Assembly (NCBI GenBank): GCA_017547145.1
Contig: JAFYQJ010000004.1
Span: 1-34,201 of the forward strand
Origin: Paludibacteraceae bacterium
Lineage (GTDB): Bacteria; Bacteroidota; Bacteroidia; Bacteroidales; Paludibacteraceae
Length of the DNA stretch: 34,201 nucleotides
Direction of reading: 5' to 3'
Shown here: positions 1 to 8,559 of the stretch, piece after piece
Position numbering within the stretch: position 1 is the first letter of the stretch
Layout of the letters: each line of letters opens with the position of its first letter
Position numbers and translations under genes: made by a program
The notes under the pieces: generated by a model
The model's database searches: none
The model's input: only the letters and a program-made list of their open reading frames with translations
Told to the model about the DNA's origin: nothing

Positions 1-890
1 CGATAAATAAAGGGACTCATACGACGATTACGGAGACGGCGTGTGAACGTTATGAATGGCATGGAGAAGTTTATACAGAATCAGGCACCTATGTATATAA
101 TTACGAGAATGCTTTAGGTTGTATGAGCAGTGAGACGTTGGTACTTAAAGTAGATAAATTAGATTACCATGTTGATTATGAGTTGATTGATTGTAAAGAA
201 AGAATATATAGATTTATATCAAAAAATGTTGGTAATACAACAAATGATAAATTGGAATGGAAGTTTTCAAATGGAGTTGTTGTTTCTGATTATGTGGCAG
301 AAGTAAAATTGCAAGAAGGAACTCAAGAAGCAATTTTTGTAGCAACAACTGAAAATGGTTGTGTTAAGGAGTTTAGAATAGAATTGACTGTATCAGCTTA
401 TTTTAACGATTACAACATAGAGGTAGAACCAGCTTTGATAACACCAGGAAAATCAACAGTAAGAATGTATACTATTTACCGACCTAATGTTGATTACGAT
501 TGGAATTTTGGTGATGGAAGTCATGGATTTGATAGTGATGTAGTACATACATACAATGTTCAAAACGAAAGTTATTACGATGTGGTTTTAACTGTTACGG
601 ATACTGAAAATTGTGTTGAAGAACGTTCTATTAGAATTCTTGTTGATAAAACAATAGATGTACCAAATACATTTACACCAAATGGCGATGGATATAATGA
701 TTTATTCTTAAATGGTTGGCATATAAAGATTTTTGACCGAAAAGGATTTTTAATCTACGAAGGAAATAAAGGTTGGGATGGGACATATATGAATAAAATG
801 GTTCCTGATGATACTTATTTCTATATAATAGATCATACAGAAAATGGTCAGAAAGTAACGAAGAAAGGATATATAACTGTAATAAAATAG
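1..890 (+). CDS. C-terminal part of a T9SS type B cargo protein (adhesin-like), 5' truncated by the window
   Basis: The frame is open from base 3 to the stop at 888-890, so 295 residues of a longer protein are present; the ATG at 123 lies inside a repeat and is not the start. Partial residues 11-53 form one unit of the Cys-Tyr-Trp-Gly repeat typical of large Bacteroidota surface proteins (TAC...YEWHG...GTY...GC). Residues about 138-214 are a PKD-type domain with the WNFGDG motif. Residues about 220-295 match the gliding-type (type B) sorting domain, starting PNTFTPNGDGYND and ending in a GYITVIK strand. By family knowledge this tail directs export through the T9SS and surface attachment. The SprF-like gene follows after 4 bases, the usual arrangement for SprB-like adhesins. 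The ligand cannot be inferred. Confidence 0.9.
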   Translation, partial: INKGTHTTITETACERYEWHGEVYTESGTYVYNYENALGCMSSETLVLKVDKLDYHVDYELIDCKERIYRFISKNVGNTTNDKLEWKFSNGVVVSDYVAEVKLQEGTQEAIFVATTENGCVKEFRIELTVSAYFNDYNIEVEPALITPGKSTVRMYTIYRPNVDYDWNFGDGSHGFDSDVVHTYNVQNESYYDVVLTVTDTENCVEERSIRILVDKTIDVPNTFTPNGDGYNDLFLNGWHIKIFDRKGFLIYEGNKGWDGTYMNKMVPDDTYFYIIDHTENGQKVTKKGYITVIK

Positions 891-894
891 GGAT

Positions 895-1824
895 ATGAAA
901 CGTTTGTGGATTTTGATTTTATTTATAAGTGTTTTTTCTCTGAGGGGAAATGCACAGATTAATCCTGAAATCTATAATTATTGGGAGAACTTATATTATG
1001 TAAATCCAGCAAACATACATTTTGATTATAATGCATATCTAACTTTGAATACACGGGCGCAATGGGTTGATTTTCCTGGAGCGCCTGTTTCTGTTAATTT
1101 AACAGCAGCATTTCCTATTGAAAAGATTCGGTCGCAAGTAGCAACTAAATTGTTCGTAGATAGAATAGGGTATACAAATACAGTAGAATTTCTTCTTTCT
1201 TATGCGTACTCTTTAAGGATAAATTATGATAATAGTTTAAATTTTGGAGTGTCAGGTGCTTTGCATTCACGAACTTATGATTTCTCTAAAATATCGGCCG
1301 ATGATATGCTGGATCCTACTATTTATAGCGAAAAAGTGAATGGTTTGCTAGAAGGGAATATGAGTCTTGGATTAGAATATAATTATAAAGACATGCTTCA
1401 AATAGGAGTTTCGGCAAGAAATTTTATGTCTTATTTTCCTGCTTTACGCGAAAAAAGACGAAGTCCGTTGCAGTCGGCAACAAATATGCTCTATGCAAAA
1501 TATTTAACTCACTATTTTGGCGAATCAAATTGCTATATGGATTTTGGAGCGGCTTTTCGTCAATACGATAAGCGTTATGTTGGGGATTTTATGACCTCCG
1601 TATATTACGATTTTAATAGTGATTATTCTATTCAGTTGCAATTGTTTGGTGGTACGGTTGGTGATATAGGTTTTTCGGTAGGATGCAATCTCCTTTCAGA
1701 TTTGAAGTTGCTATGCAGTTATAATTATAACTACGCTATAGTTAATACCAAATCGTATGGTACATTTGAAATAATGCTAACCTACGGATTTAAAAAGTGT
1801 CCTACATGTATTAATGTTTGGTAG
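895..1824 (+). CDS. PorP/SprF family T9SS outer-membrane protein
   Basis: The 309-residue protein has a signal peptide (about 1-20, ending GNAQ) followed by NPEIYNYWENLYYVNPA and a run of alternating beta strands typical of PorP/SprF outer-membrane barrels. The N-terminal 'NPA' segment and the PGAPVSVNLTAAFP segment resemble the family core. SprF-type proteins are needed to export or anchor a specific type B cargo such as SprB. Its ATG lies 4 bases after the stop of the upstream cargo gene, so the two are very likely co-transcribed and translationally coupled. The 3' end overlaps the convergent radical SAM gene by 14 bases. A core PorP role is less likely than a dedicated partner role, given this neighbour. 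Confidence 0.85.
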   Translation: MKRLWILILFISVFSLRGNAQINPEIYNYWENLYYVNPANIHFDYNAYLTLNTRAQWVDFPGAPVSVNLTAAFPIEKIRSQVATKLFVDRIGYTNTVEFLLSYAYSLRINYDNSLNFGVSGALHSRTYDFSKISADDMLDPTIYSEKVNGLLEGNMSLGLEYNYKDMLQIGVSARNFMSYFPALREKRRSPLQSATNMLYAKYLTHYFGESNCYMDFGAAFRQYDKRYVGDFMTSVYYDFNSDYSIQLQLFGGTVGDIGFSVGCNLLSDLKLLCSYNYNYAIVNTKSYGTFEIMLTYGFKKCPTCINVW

Positions 1825-2746
1825 AGGGTTGATATAATCTACCTTGAAACGTATTGCGTTGCTGCATACGCTTATCAATTTTTGCCACAAATTCAAAATT
1901 TTTTAACCCCCAATCTGGTGCTAAAAGTAGTTCTTTTGGCGATTGTGATATAAAACGTTCAATAGCGATTTCAGGATTTAATACTTCTAAAAAATCTATT
2001 ACTAAATCGATGTATTCTTCGGCAGAGTATAGCGAAAACCATTCGGGATGTTCAATGAATTGTTCTGCCATGCGTGTTCCTTTTACAATTTGCAACTGAT
2101 GTAGTTTGAGTGTTGTAATTGGTAGTTCCGATATTGCTTTTGCATGTAGCATTTGCTGCTGTTTGCTTTCTTTGGGAAGTCCCAATATGAGATGTGCTCC
2201 TGTTAAAATATTTTTTTCTGCAGTTTTTTTGATGGCGACAACAGCGTCTTCGTAACTATGTCCACGATTGATAAAATCGAGTGTTTTATTGCAAGTAGAT
2301 TCTATACCGTATTCTATCATTACGTATTTTTCTTTTGCAATGTCGGAAAGATAGTCGAGTAGGGCATCGGAAACGCAATCGGGGCGTGTGCCAATTACGA
2401 TGCCAACTACATTAGGTACAGCTAATGCTTCTTCGTATAAGTTTTTTAGGTATGATAAATCACCATAAGTGTTGGTATACGACTGAAAGTAAGCGAGATA
2501 TTTTTGCGATTGGTATTTGTGATGGAAAAATAAAATACCTTCTTCCAATTGTTGTGTAATGCTTTTTTGTGGTCGGCAATATTCTGGTAAAAAAGATTGG
2601 TTGTTGCAATAAGTACAGCCTCCAACACCTTTTTCTCCGTTTCGATTAGGACACGTAAAACCTGCATTAATGGAGATTTTCTGAATACGTTCAGAAAATT
2701 GTTGTTTTAATACAAGTGCATAATCGATATAACGTTTTTTGTACAT
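1811..2746 (-). CDS. TIGR01212/YhcC-type radical SAM protein
   Basis: The 311-residue protein carries the cluster-binding cysteines C32, C44 and C47 in the segment FTCPNRNGEKGVGGCTYC, the spacing typical of the YhcC (TIGR01212) radical SAM family rather than plain CxxxCxxC. The following segments (YFQSYTNTYG, VGIVIGTRPDC, EYGIES, HLILGLP) are the conserved SAM-barrel blocks of that family. The biochemical role of the family is not settled, so none is assigned. It is the last gene of the leftward SGNH/MBOAT run, 15 bases after the MBOAT stop, and probably rides on that transcript. Its 3' end overlaps the convergent SprF-like gene by 14 bases and no terminator is visible. Confidence 0.88.
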   Translation of the reverse strand: MYKKRYIDYALVLKQQFSERIQKISINAGFTCPNRNGEKGVGGCTYCNNQSFLPEYCRPQKSITQQLEEGILFFHHKYQSQKYLAYFQSYTNTYGDLSYLKNLYEEALAVPNVVGIVIGTRPDCVSDALLDYLSDIAKEKYVMIEYGIESTCNKTLDFINRGHSYEDAVVAIKKTAEKNILTGAHLILGLPKESKQQQMLHAKAISELPITTLKLHQLQIVKGTRMAEQFIEHPEWFSLYSAEEYIDLVIDFLEVLNPEIAIERFISQSPKELLLAPDWGLKNFEFVAKIDKRMQQRNTFQGRLYQPSTKH

Positions 2747-2761
2747 TCTTTATAAACTATT

Positions 2762-4624
2762 TTAAAATTGAAAATAGATGAATTTTTGTAAGTCGGCAGT
2801 AATGAATTGATATACAATAAAAATGATAATCACCACTACAAATGCCATAAGAATGATATTCATATTCGCAAACCAAATACGATATCTTCGTTTGAAATTT
2901 TCTGGCAACCAATGTATTATCATTCCGAGTACAAAAATTATAAATATGTTTTTATATTCGTAAAGCATTTGGGGAATTTTGTTAAAATCCCAACTGCTTC
3001 CAATTTGGTTTATCATGTTTTTAGCTGTTTCCCAAGCTGTTTCGTTTGCTTCTGCAGGATTGAGATTTGACCCAGAACGGAAGAATAGCCGAGTAAATGT
3101 TATGAATACGAATGTTTGTAAAATCGCCCAACATTTTTCAAGCCATTGAAAAGGATTTTTCCCTTTTAATAAATTGTAAATCATTCGAGAAAATGTTCCA
3201 ATAAAAATGAGAAAACTCCAAACAAAGAAAACGTTAAATGCGGGATGTGGAAACAGTATACAAAGTTCACCAATAATTGCGGTTATCAAAAATATAATGA
3301 GTGTTCTAACATAAACATTCCAGTCTTTCCAAAACTTATAAACAATCATTCCGATGCCATTTAATCCACCCCAAATCATAAAATTCCAACTTGCTCCGTG
3401 CCAAATACCTCCTAAAAGCATTGTATTCATTGAGTTGATGTTGGTTGTGATAGTTTTTCTTTTTTCTGGATGAAAGTATGCTGTGCAACCAACAATAACT
3501 GTTAAAAGTAAAATACTAATAGCTACCCAAATACTTCCAGTTAAAAGTGTGCCGACTGCAGCAATCGTAAAAATACAGCAATATGTTCCAAATGTGGCAT
3601 TACGATTCCCTCCAAGTGGGATGTATAAATAGTCTTGTAACCATTTAGAAAGTGAAATGTGCCAACGTTTCCAAAAGTTTCCTGGATTTGTAGCTTTGTA
3701 TGGTGAGTCGAAGTTTTTGGGGAGGTAAAAGCCCATTAACATCGCTAAACCTATGGCAATGTCGGTATAGCCCGAAAAATCGGCATAAACTTGCAAAGAA
3801 TAGCCAAAAAGAGCTGCTAAATTTTCGAATCCAGAATAGAGTAGAGGATTTTCAAAAACACGATCGATAAAGTTTACAGCAATATAGTCGCTGAGAATGA
3901 TTTTTTTTGCTAAACCATTCATAATCCAGAATATAGCTATGCCAAATTGTCTACGACTTAAAAAATATTTTTTGTGTAATTGTGGAATAAATTCATTAGC
4001 ACGTACAATAGGACCTGCTACTAATTGTGGGAAAAAACTGATATAAAATCCAAAGTCGAAAATGTTTTTTACAGGTTGAATACGCTTTCTGTAAATGTCC
4101 ATTATGTAACTGATAGCTTGGAATATATAGAAAGAAATTCCAACAGGAAGAAGTATTGAATCGATGCTAAATCGATTAGAATTTGTTAAAATATTACCTG
4201 TGTATGCAAAGATATCAAAAATTGCAAAATCAGTTTTAAATAGATTATTTACAACATCAATAATAAAATATGCATATTTAAAATAGCATAGGGTAGAGAG
4301 ATTGATAATAATACTAGTAACGATAATCAACTTTTTACTCCACTCTTTGTTTCTTGAGAAAAGCCATTTCCCAGCAAAAAAATTATAAATGGTAATAAGA
4401 ATAAGAATTAGTGTAAAAAGACCACTTGTTTTGTAGTAAAAGAATAAACTGACAAAAAATAGAAAAGTATTACGTAATAAAATTTTGTTTTTGATTAAAC
4501 TAAAAATGGCAAAGACAATTGCAAAAAAAGCCCAAAAATAAAATTGGGTAAAAAGCAAAGGATGTGCTTCATCAAAAGCAAAAAGATTGCCGAAGAAATT
4601 TGATATGATGTCAATAATTGTCAT
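2762..4624 (-). CDS. MBOAT family membrane O-acyltransferase (AlgI/DltB-like)
   Basis: This 620-residue polytopic membrane protein has the MBOAT signatures FFPQLVAGPIVR (197-208), FWKRWHISLSKW (317-328, H322), YLYIPLGGNR (332-341) and the catalytic-histidine block GGIWHGASWNF (405-415, H409). AlgI-type enzymes move an acetyl group across the inner membrane to an SGNH-fold partner that acetylates an extracytoplasmic polymer. Two SGNH-like genes lie immediately upstream in the same operon (6-base gap), which fits this scheme. The substrate (exopolysaccharide, O-antigen or peptidoglycan) cannot be read from sequence. About 40 hydrophobic residues (roughly 345-390) separate GGNR from the H409 block, more than in Pseudomonas AlgI as I recall it. 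Confidence 0.9.
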   Translation of the reverse strand: MTIIDIISNFFGNLFAFDEAHPLLFTQFYFWAFFAIVFAIFSLIKNKILLRNTFLFFVSLFFYYKTSGLFTLILILITIYNFFAGKWLFSRNKEWSKKLIIVTSIIINLSTLCYFKYAYFIIDVVNNLFKTDFAIFDIFAYTGNILTNSNRFSIDSILLPVGISFYIFQAISYIMDIYRKRIQPVKNIFDFGFYISFFPQLVAGPIVRANEFIPQLHKKYFLSRRQFGIAIFWIMNGLAKKIILSDYIAVNFIDRVFENPLLYSGFENLAALFGYSLQVYADFSGYTDIAIGLAMLMGFYLPKNFDSPYKATNPGNFWKRWHISLSKWLQDYLYIPLGGNRNATFGTYCCIFTIAAVGTLLTGSIWVAISILLLTVIVGCTAYFHPEKRKTITTNINSMNTMLLGGIWHGASWNFMIWGGLNGIGMIVYKFWKDWNVYVRTLIIFLITAIIGELCILFPHPAFNVFFVWSFLIFIGTFSRMIYNLLKGKNPFQWLEKCWAILQTFVFITFTRLFFRSGSNLNPAEANETAWETAKNMINQIGSSWDFNKIPQMLYEYKNIFIIFVLGMIIHWLPENFKRRYRIWFANMNIILMAFVVVIIIFIVYQFITADLQKFIYFQF

Positions 4625-4630
4625 AATATA

Positions 4631-5875
4631 CTATTCGTTAGATATCGTTTTTAAATATTCAGAAAATTTTTCAGTCAAGGCATTATATAGTAAATCTCCA
4701 AGAATTGTGTAACCCTTTTTAGTAAAATGAATCTTATCACGTTTTGCTAAACCTTCGTCTTCCCATTGTTGCATAGAACGCAATCCTCCCATTATATCAA
4801 ACAAATTCCACACTGCTCCGTTATATTTTTCAGCAATTTGAAAAAATGCTTTTTCTACAATCTCCCCATTTCTATTGACTTGATAGTTACGACGATAGCG
4901 ACGAAAACTGTCGTTGTTTGTTATAAATAGTAAAGCACATTCTGGATTTACTTCTAGAACTTGTTTTATTATCTTTTCGTAATTGGAAATAAAAATGTCT
5001 TTGTTGAAATTAACACTTGTAGCGTCGTTTATTCCGATGGCAAATATCATCAAATCAGGATTTATTAATTTTAGATCATCGCAAAGAAGATTGCAACGAG
5101 CAAAAGATGATAGGCTAGCCCCATTTACTCCAATACCATGAGTAGTAATTCCCGGTAAGTTATTTTCAAGTAAAATACCTGTTAATGTGAATTCACCTTC
5201 GTATTTGTTTAATGTTATAGTTATAGAGTCTGTATAATCATTTAAATTAAAAACAAAGGAATGTGATTTTTTGCAGTGTGTAGCTTGTATTAGAGTGTCT
5301 TTTAGAAGCAGTTGAGGTTGTAAGGAATCGTGTGTAGAGTAGCCTAAAATGGTTACTTTATTAAATAGAGTAAGTTTGTTTTGAGTTTTGTTTTGTTCTT
5401 TTGTACTTATAGAAATGGTTGCGTTTGAGTCATTTGTGCAAATGGCAATACCTGTTAAACCAAGTTGTTTTTGATGGGTTATTTGTGTATTCCTATAGGA
5501 AATCCATTTGCCTGTATATCGAGTTTTAAAGCTGGGAGGATTATTGGTCTTTGCTGCGGAGAAAGGAAATATTAACCCTTTGCTTACAATAGTATCGGAA
5601 ACTAATGATTGCATATTATGTCTAAATTGTTGAGTAAGAACTCCTGCTTGAACATGCGATCCTCCAATATGTACGATATTGATATTCCCTTCTTTTTTTA
5701 GGTATAAATTTCCTAGTTTATGAAAAAAAAGATCAAAAGAAGTGCTGTCGGAAAAATAGACAATTTTGTTTCTATCAAAATTAGTAAAGGGATAATTTTC
5801 TATCTGTTTTTGAACTATTTGTGCTTGCAGACAAAAAGAAAAAAGTGATATAAGAATTGTAATCAATAATTTCAT
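4631..5875 (-). CDS. Secreted SGNH/GDSL-family hydrolase or O-acetyltransferase
   Basis: The 414-residue protein has a signal peptide (about 1-19, ending LQAQ). SGNH blocks are visible: block I as GGSH (71-74, nucleophile S73), a block II-like glycine in VNGAS (250-254), block III GIND (281-284, N283) and block V as D380-x-x-H383 (KRDKIHF). The usual GDS aspartate is replaced by glycine in block I. A long beta-rich insertion (about 120-240) separates blocks I and II and may be a carbohydrate-binding-like module. It overlaps the upstream SGNH gene by 4 bases and precedes the MBOAT gene by 6 bases. I infer that it is a periplasmic partner in polymer O-acetylation; an esterase removing acetyl groups is the alternative. 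Confidence 0.82.
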   Translation of the reverse strand: MKLLITILISLFSFCLQAQIVQKQIENYPFTNFDRNKIVYFSDSTSFDLFFHKLGNLYLKKEGNINIVHIGGSHVQAGVLTQQFRHNMQSLVSDTIVSKGLIFPFSAAKTNNPPSFKTRYTGKWISYRNTQITHQKQLGLTGIAICTNDSNATISISTKEQNKTQNKLTLFNKVTILGYSTHDSLQPQLLLKDTLIQATHCKKSHSFVFNLNDYTDSITITLNKYEGEFTLTGILLENNLPGITTHGIGVNGASLSSFARCNLLCDDLKLINPDLMIFAIGINDATSVNFNKDIFISNYEKIIKQVLEVNPECALLFITNNDSFRRYRRNYQVNRNGEIVEKAFFQIAEKYNGAVWNLFDIMGGLRSMQQWEDEGLAKRDKIHFTKKGYTILGDLLYNALTEKFSEYLKTISNE

Positions 5876-7326
5876 CTAATGGTATCGTTTTTAATAAAAT
5901 TGATAACAGAATCGTTTGGTAATGTCTTTCGTAGATTGTAGAAGTTGTAATATGTTTCAAATGACTTTGATAGGACATTCCCAATTTCGTTTGCTCCATG
6001 ATGTGTGAAGTGAATGTAATCGCTCGTTGCAAAAGCTGGTTGATGTTGAACCCAACGAATCATTGAATTTTCTCCTCCCATAACGTTAAACATATCCCAA
6101 TAGGCAACATTATTGCGTAGGGAAATTGATTTTAATGAGTCATTTAATTCTGGAAGTTTAGGCCAAGTCTTTATTGTACCATTTACGCTTTTTCCCATAT
6201 CAGATGGGCCAATAAAAAGTAGTTTAGCTTTAGGTACCACTTCTTTGAAATAGTTAAATTGACGTTCAATCTGTTTAGTATAGGCATTTATAGAAGAGGT
6301 GTTAGTTATACTTGGCATACGATTTCCTCCAAATTGGAGAATAATCAAACGTGTATTAAGAAGTTCAAAAGATTGTGCCATTATCTCTTTGTCTATTTTT
6401 GTAAAAATAGTACCTGAGCATCCTCGTAGAGCATTGTTGTCAACAGCAACTCCGTTGTTCCCATCTAGTAAAATTGCATAAATATCAGCACAACCTTCAA
6501 TAGTTAATGTCCCTTTCTTTATGTTGCAAGGGAAGTCCCATGTAAGCAATGAAGCCCCTGAATTTACATTACATTTTTTACTTATGTTAGGAAATGTATC
6601 ACATTGAAGTTTTGCGATGAAATTTTCAGAGTTATTACCTAAAAGCAATGATACTCTTGATATTCTTTTTACATTTTCTTGTGCATGAGAATGGCTCGAA
6701 GTTTTGAATGTGATCGTAGCATTATCCTTTAAACAAGAAAAGTGTCCCATAATACCATAACGAGAGTGTGGTGCTCTTTGTGTAGTAGAATCCCCATAAA
6801 TTATATAACGAGTGAGGTTACCTGATGCTTTTTGAGAAATAGATACAGAAGGAATTTTTTGTATTGCAGGAATCATACCAACTCCATTACCAGAAAATAA
6901 AGTTTGGATGTTTTGTCGCAAAATTGAAGATATTCTATCCAGTTCGATTTGGGAATCGCCATAGTGCATTATACGATATATTGTACTATCGCTATTTTCA
7001 AATAGTTGAAATAACGTATCAAAAAATTGATAATCATTATTTGGTAAATATATTCTGTTTGGATTTTTTGTGAGAAAATTTTTGAAATAATTAAGCGTAT
7101 CTATTTGATTGTTAGAACATGTCATTATAAAACTTTGATTCGCATTTAATAATACTGAATCAATGTCAATACTTGATGTCGAATCGGAGTTAATTGATTT
7201 AGAATAAGAAGGGAAGCGAAGGTTTATACCTTTTATTGTCAAATTGTTTTTTGGAAAAAACAGCCAAATGATACCTAAAAGTATAAATACTGATAATATA
7301 AAAATAAGTATTTTCTGTGATTTCAT
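5872..7326 (-). CDS. Membrane-anchored SGNH/GDSL-family protein
   Basis: The 484-residue protein has an N-terminal hydrophobic helix (about 5-24) without a clear cleavage site, so it is probably anchored in the inner membrane facing the periplasm. SGNH features are GDSQ (123-126, S125), a glycine segment DNNALRGCSG (296-305), FGGN (332-335, N335) and D436-x-x-H439 (SDYIHF). A beta-rich insertion (about 170-285) sits between blocks I and II, as in its neighbour, and both proteins share an MGG-S-M-W segment before block V, so they look like diverged paralogues. It is the first gene of the operon and overlaps the next by 4 bases. A role with the MBOAT protein in O-acylation is inferred. Confidence 0.82.
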   Translation of the reverse strand: MKSQKILIFILSVFILLGIIWLFFPKNNLTIKGINLRFPSYSKSINSDSTSSIDIDSVLLNANQSFIMTCSNNQIDTLNYFKNFLTKNPNRIYLPNNDYQFFDTLFQLFENSDSTIYRIMHYGDSQIELDRISSILRQNIQTLFSGNGVGMIPAIQKIPSVSISQKASGNLTRYIIYGDSTTQRAPHSRYGIMGHFSCLKDNATITFKTSSHSHAQENVKRISRVSLLLGNNSENFIAKLQCDTFPNISKKCNVNSGASLLTWDFPCNIKKGTLTIEGCADIYAILLDGNNGVAVDNNALRGCSGTIFTKIDKEIMAQSFELLNTRLIILQFGGNRMPSITNTSSINAYTKQIERQFNYFKEVVPKAKLLFIGPSDMGKSVNGTIKTWPKLPELNDSLKSISLRNNVAYWDMFNVMGGENSMIRWVQHQPAFATSDYIHFTHHGANEIGNVLSKSFETYYNFYNLRKTLPNDSVINFIKNDTIR

Positions 7327-7348
7327 ATCTTTTGTCTTTAGTTTTAAT

Positions 7349-7406
7349 GGAAGTATTTATTTTTCGCAGCCAAAAATACTCGGCTCAGCCAAAAAATAAA
7401 ACTTCC
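7349..7406. repeat. Long imperfect inverted repeat around a putative promoter
   Basis: Arms at 7349-7371 and 7382-7406 are near-complementary: GGAAGT with ACTTCC, then ten consecutive pairs after a one-base bulge, then a GCC/GGC tip. On the minus strand the apex contains TATTTTTG (7371-7378), a match to the Bacteroidota -7 element, about 45 bases before the start of the first SGNH gene. No T-run follows, so a terminator is unlikely. It may be an operator or a leader hairpin. Confidence 0.5.
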
Positions 7407-7493
7407 AAGTACTAATTTTAGTTATTATAATAAAAACGAAAGATATGAATTTTTTGAATAGTTTGTATGATGTGGAATTTTTATTTTTTAATA

Positions 7494-7834
7494 AAAATAG
7501 TAGGACATAAGCCGGGTTCTGTTCTTCAAAAGAAGTGTCTGTCATTTATCTACTGCAAATGTCACCACTTGCCTCTATCGACCTACCCCTCGACTTGGAC
7601 GAGCAGCCCTCAATGTCGATATACATGGTCTTTCAACCCATAGGACGTACGGCTGATATATGTTGCCATAATCACGGTGAGCTCTTACCTCGCCTTTTCA
7701 CCCTTACCATAAATGGCGGTTATTCTCTGTTACGTTACCTTGACTTCACAGCCAACTTCTCGTTAAGAAGTATGGTGCTCTATGTTGCCCGGACTTTCCT
7801 CTTGTTAAAACAAGCGACAAACCATCCTACTATT
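7494..7834 (-). ncRNA. rnpB: RNase P RNA, catalytic subunit (bacterial type A)
   Basis: The minus strand carries the universally conserved GAGGAAAGTCCGGGC (plus-strand 7787-7801) near the 5' end and the matching 3' segment GAACAGAACCCGGCTTA (about 7506-7522), together forming P4. The ends pair as P1 over about 12 bases (7494-7505 with the bases just inside 7834). Length is about 340 nt, normal for a type A RNA. A -7 box TACTTTTG (minus strand, 7840-7847) places transcription start at about 7834, agreeing with the P1 end. It is the RNA part of the tRNA 5' maturation enzyme. The long plus-strand reading frame across this stretch is an artefact of the structured RNA. Confidence 0.95.
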
Positions 7835-7839
7835 ATTTG

Positions 7840-7847
7840 CAAAAGTA
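7840..7847 (-). promoter_or_regulatory. -7 promoter element of rnpB
   Basis: TACTTTTG on the minus strand matches the Bacteroidota TAnnTTTG element. It lies about 6 bases before the first base of the RNase P P1 helix. No TTTG is seen at the usual upstream spacing. Confidence 0.6.
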
Positions 7848-7863
7848 GTTTATTTTTAAGAAT

Positions 7864-7890
7864 AAAAAAAGAGCCACTATTAAGCGGCTC
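7864..7890 (-). terminator. Rho-independent terminator of infC-rpmI-rplT
   Basis: On the minus strand, 24 bases after the rplT stop, GAGCCGC and GTGGCTC form a stem (plus-strand 7871-7890) with an AT loop, followed by seven T residues (7864-7870). It separates the ribosomal-protein operon from rnpB. Confidence 0.85.
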
Positions 7891-7913
7891 TCTTCATGAA
7901 AAAGAAATTTTTA

Positions 7914-8258
7914 TTATTTTACACTATTTACAATTGCTTTGAAAGCTTCTGGCTCATTCATTGCAAGGTCAGCAAGTACTTTTCTATTCATTGAAATACC
8001 AGCTTTGTGCATAGCACCCATCAATTTTGAATAAGACATACCTTCCAAACGTGCTGCAGCGTTAATACGTTGAATCCACAATGCACGGAAATTACGTTTT
8101 TTGTTTTTACGATCACGGTATGCATACAACAACCCTTTTTCCCATGTGTTTTTAGCAACTGTCCAAACGTTGCGTCTTGCACCAAAATAACCTCTTGTTA
8201 ACTTTAAGATTCTTTTACGTTTCGCTCTTGAAGCGACATGATTTACTGATCTAGGCAT
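7914..8258 (-). CDS. rplT: 50S ribosomal protein L20
   Basis: The 114-residue protein begins [19 protein letters not shown] and has the L20 segments [29 protein letters not shown] and [11 protein letters not shown]. It is full length, highly basic at the N-terminus and binds 23S rRNA early in large-subunit assembly. It is the last gene of the infC-rpmI-rplT operon, 73 bases after rpmI, and is followed by a clear terminator. In other bacteria L20 represses this operon at the mRNA; I see no confident binding mimic here. Confidence 0.98.
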   Translation of the reverse strand: MPRSVNHVASRAKRKRILKLTRGYFGARRNVWTVAKNTWEKGLLYAYRDRKNKKRNFRALWIQRINAAARLEGMSYSKLMGAMHKAGISMNRKVLADLAMNEPEAFKAIVNSVK

Positions 8259-8331
8259 ATTCTTTTGTTTTTTTGAATGTTAGCGTCGCATTTTATGCAA
8301 ACTTCTAGCTAAACATTCGATTAATAATAAA

Positions 8332-8526
8332 TTAAATTACAAGTAAAGCTTTTACATTTTTCACATCTGCTGGATTAACTGTCGCCGTGTGGGTCAAGTT
8401 TCTCTTTTGTTTTAACGATTTTTTCGTTAGAATGTGTCTTTTGTAAGCATGTTTACACTTAATCTTTCCTGTTCCGGTAAGAGCGAATCTTTTTTTTGCA
8501 CCGGAATTAGTTTTCATCTTTGGCAT
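8332..8526 (-). CDS. rpmI: 50S ribosomal protein L35
   Basis: The 64-residue protein begins [23 protein letters not shown] and is rich in Lys and Arg, the standard bacterial L35 pattern and length. It lies between infC (33-base gap) and rplT in the canonical order, so it is co-transcribed with them. Confidence 0.98.
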   Translation of the reverse strand: MPKMKTNSGAKKRFALTGTGKIKCKHAYKRHILTKKSLKQKRNLTHTATVNPADVKNVKALLVI

Positions 8527-8559
8527 TTTACTATAATTTTAAAATTAATAATTTCTAAT

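Noticed and set aside
123-890. ATG at 123 as the start of a 255-residue protein
   Set aside because: The frame is open to the window edge and the ATG falls inside a repeat unit, so the gene is 5' truncated.
2807-3070. 87-residue plus-strand frame opposite the MBOAT gene
   Set aside because: It is the antisense shadow of a well-supported membrane protein gene.
7349-7406. Rho-independent terminator of rnpB
   Set aside because: The stem is long but no T-run follows on the minus strand, and it lies about 90 bases past the RNase P RNA end.
7535-7942. 135-residue plus-strand reading frame
   Set aside because: It runs antisense through RNase P RNA and the rplT terminator; its translation reflects structured RNA, not a protein.
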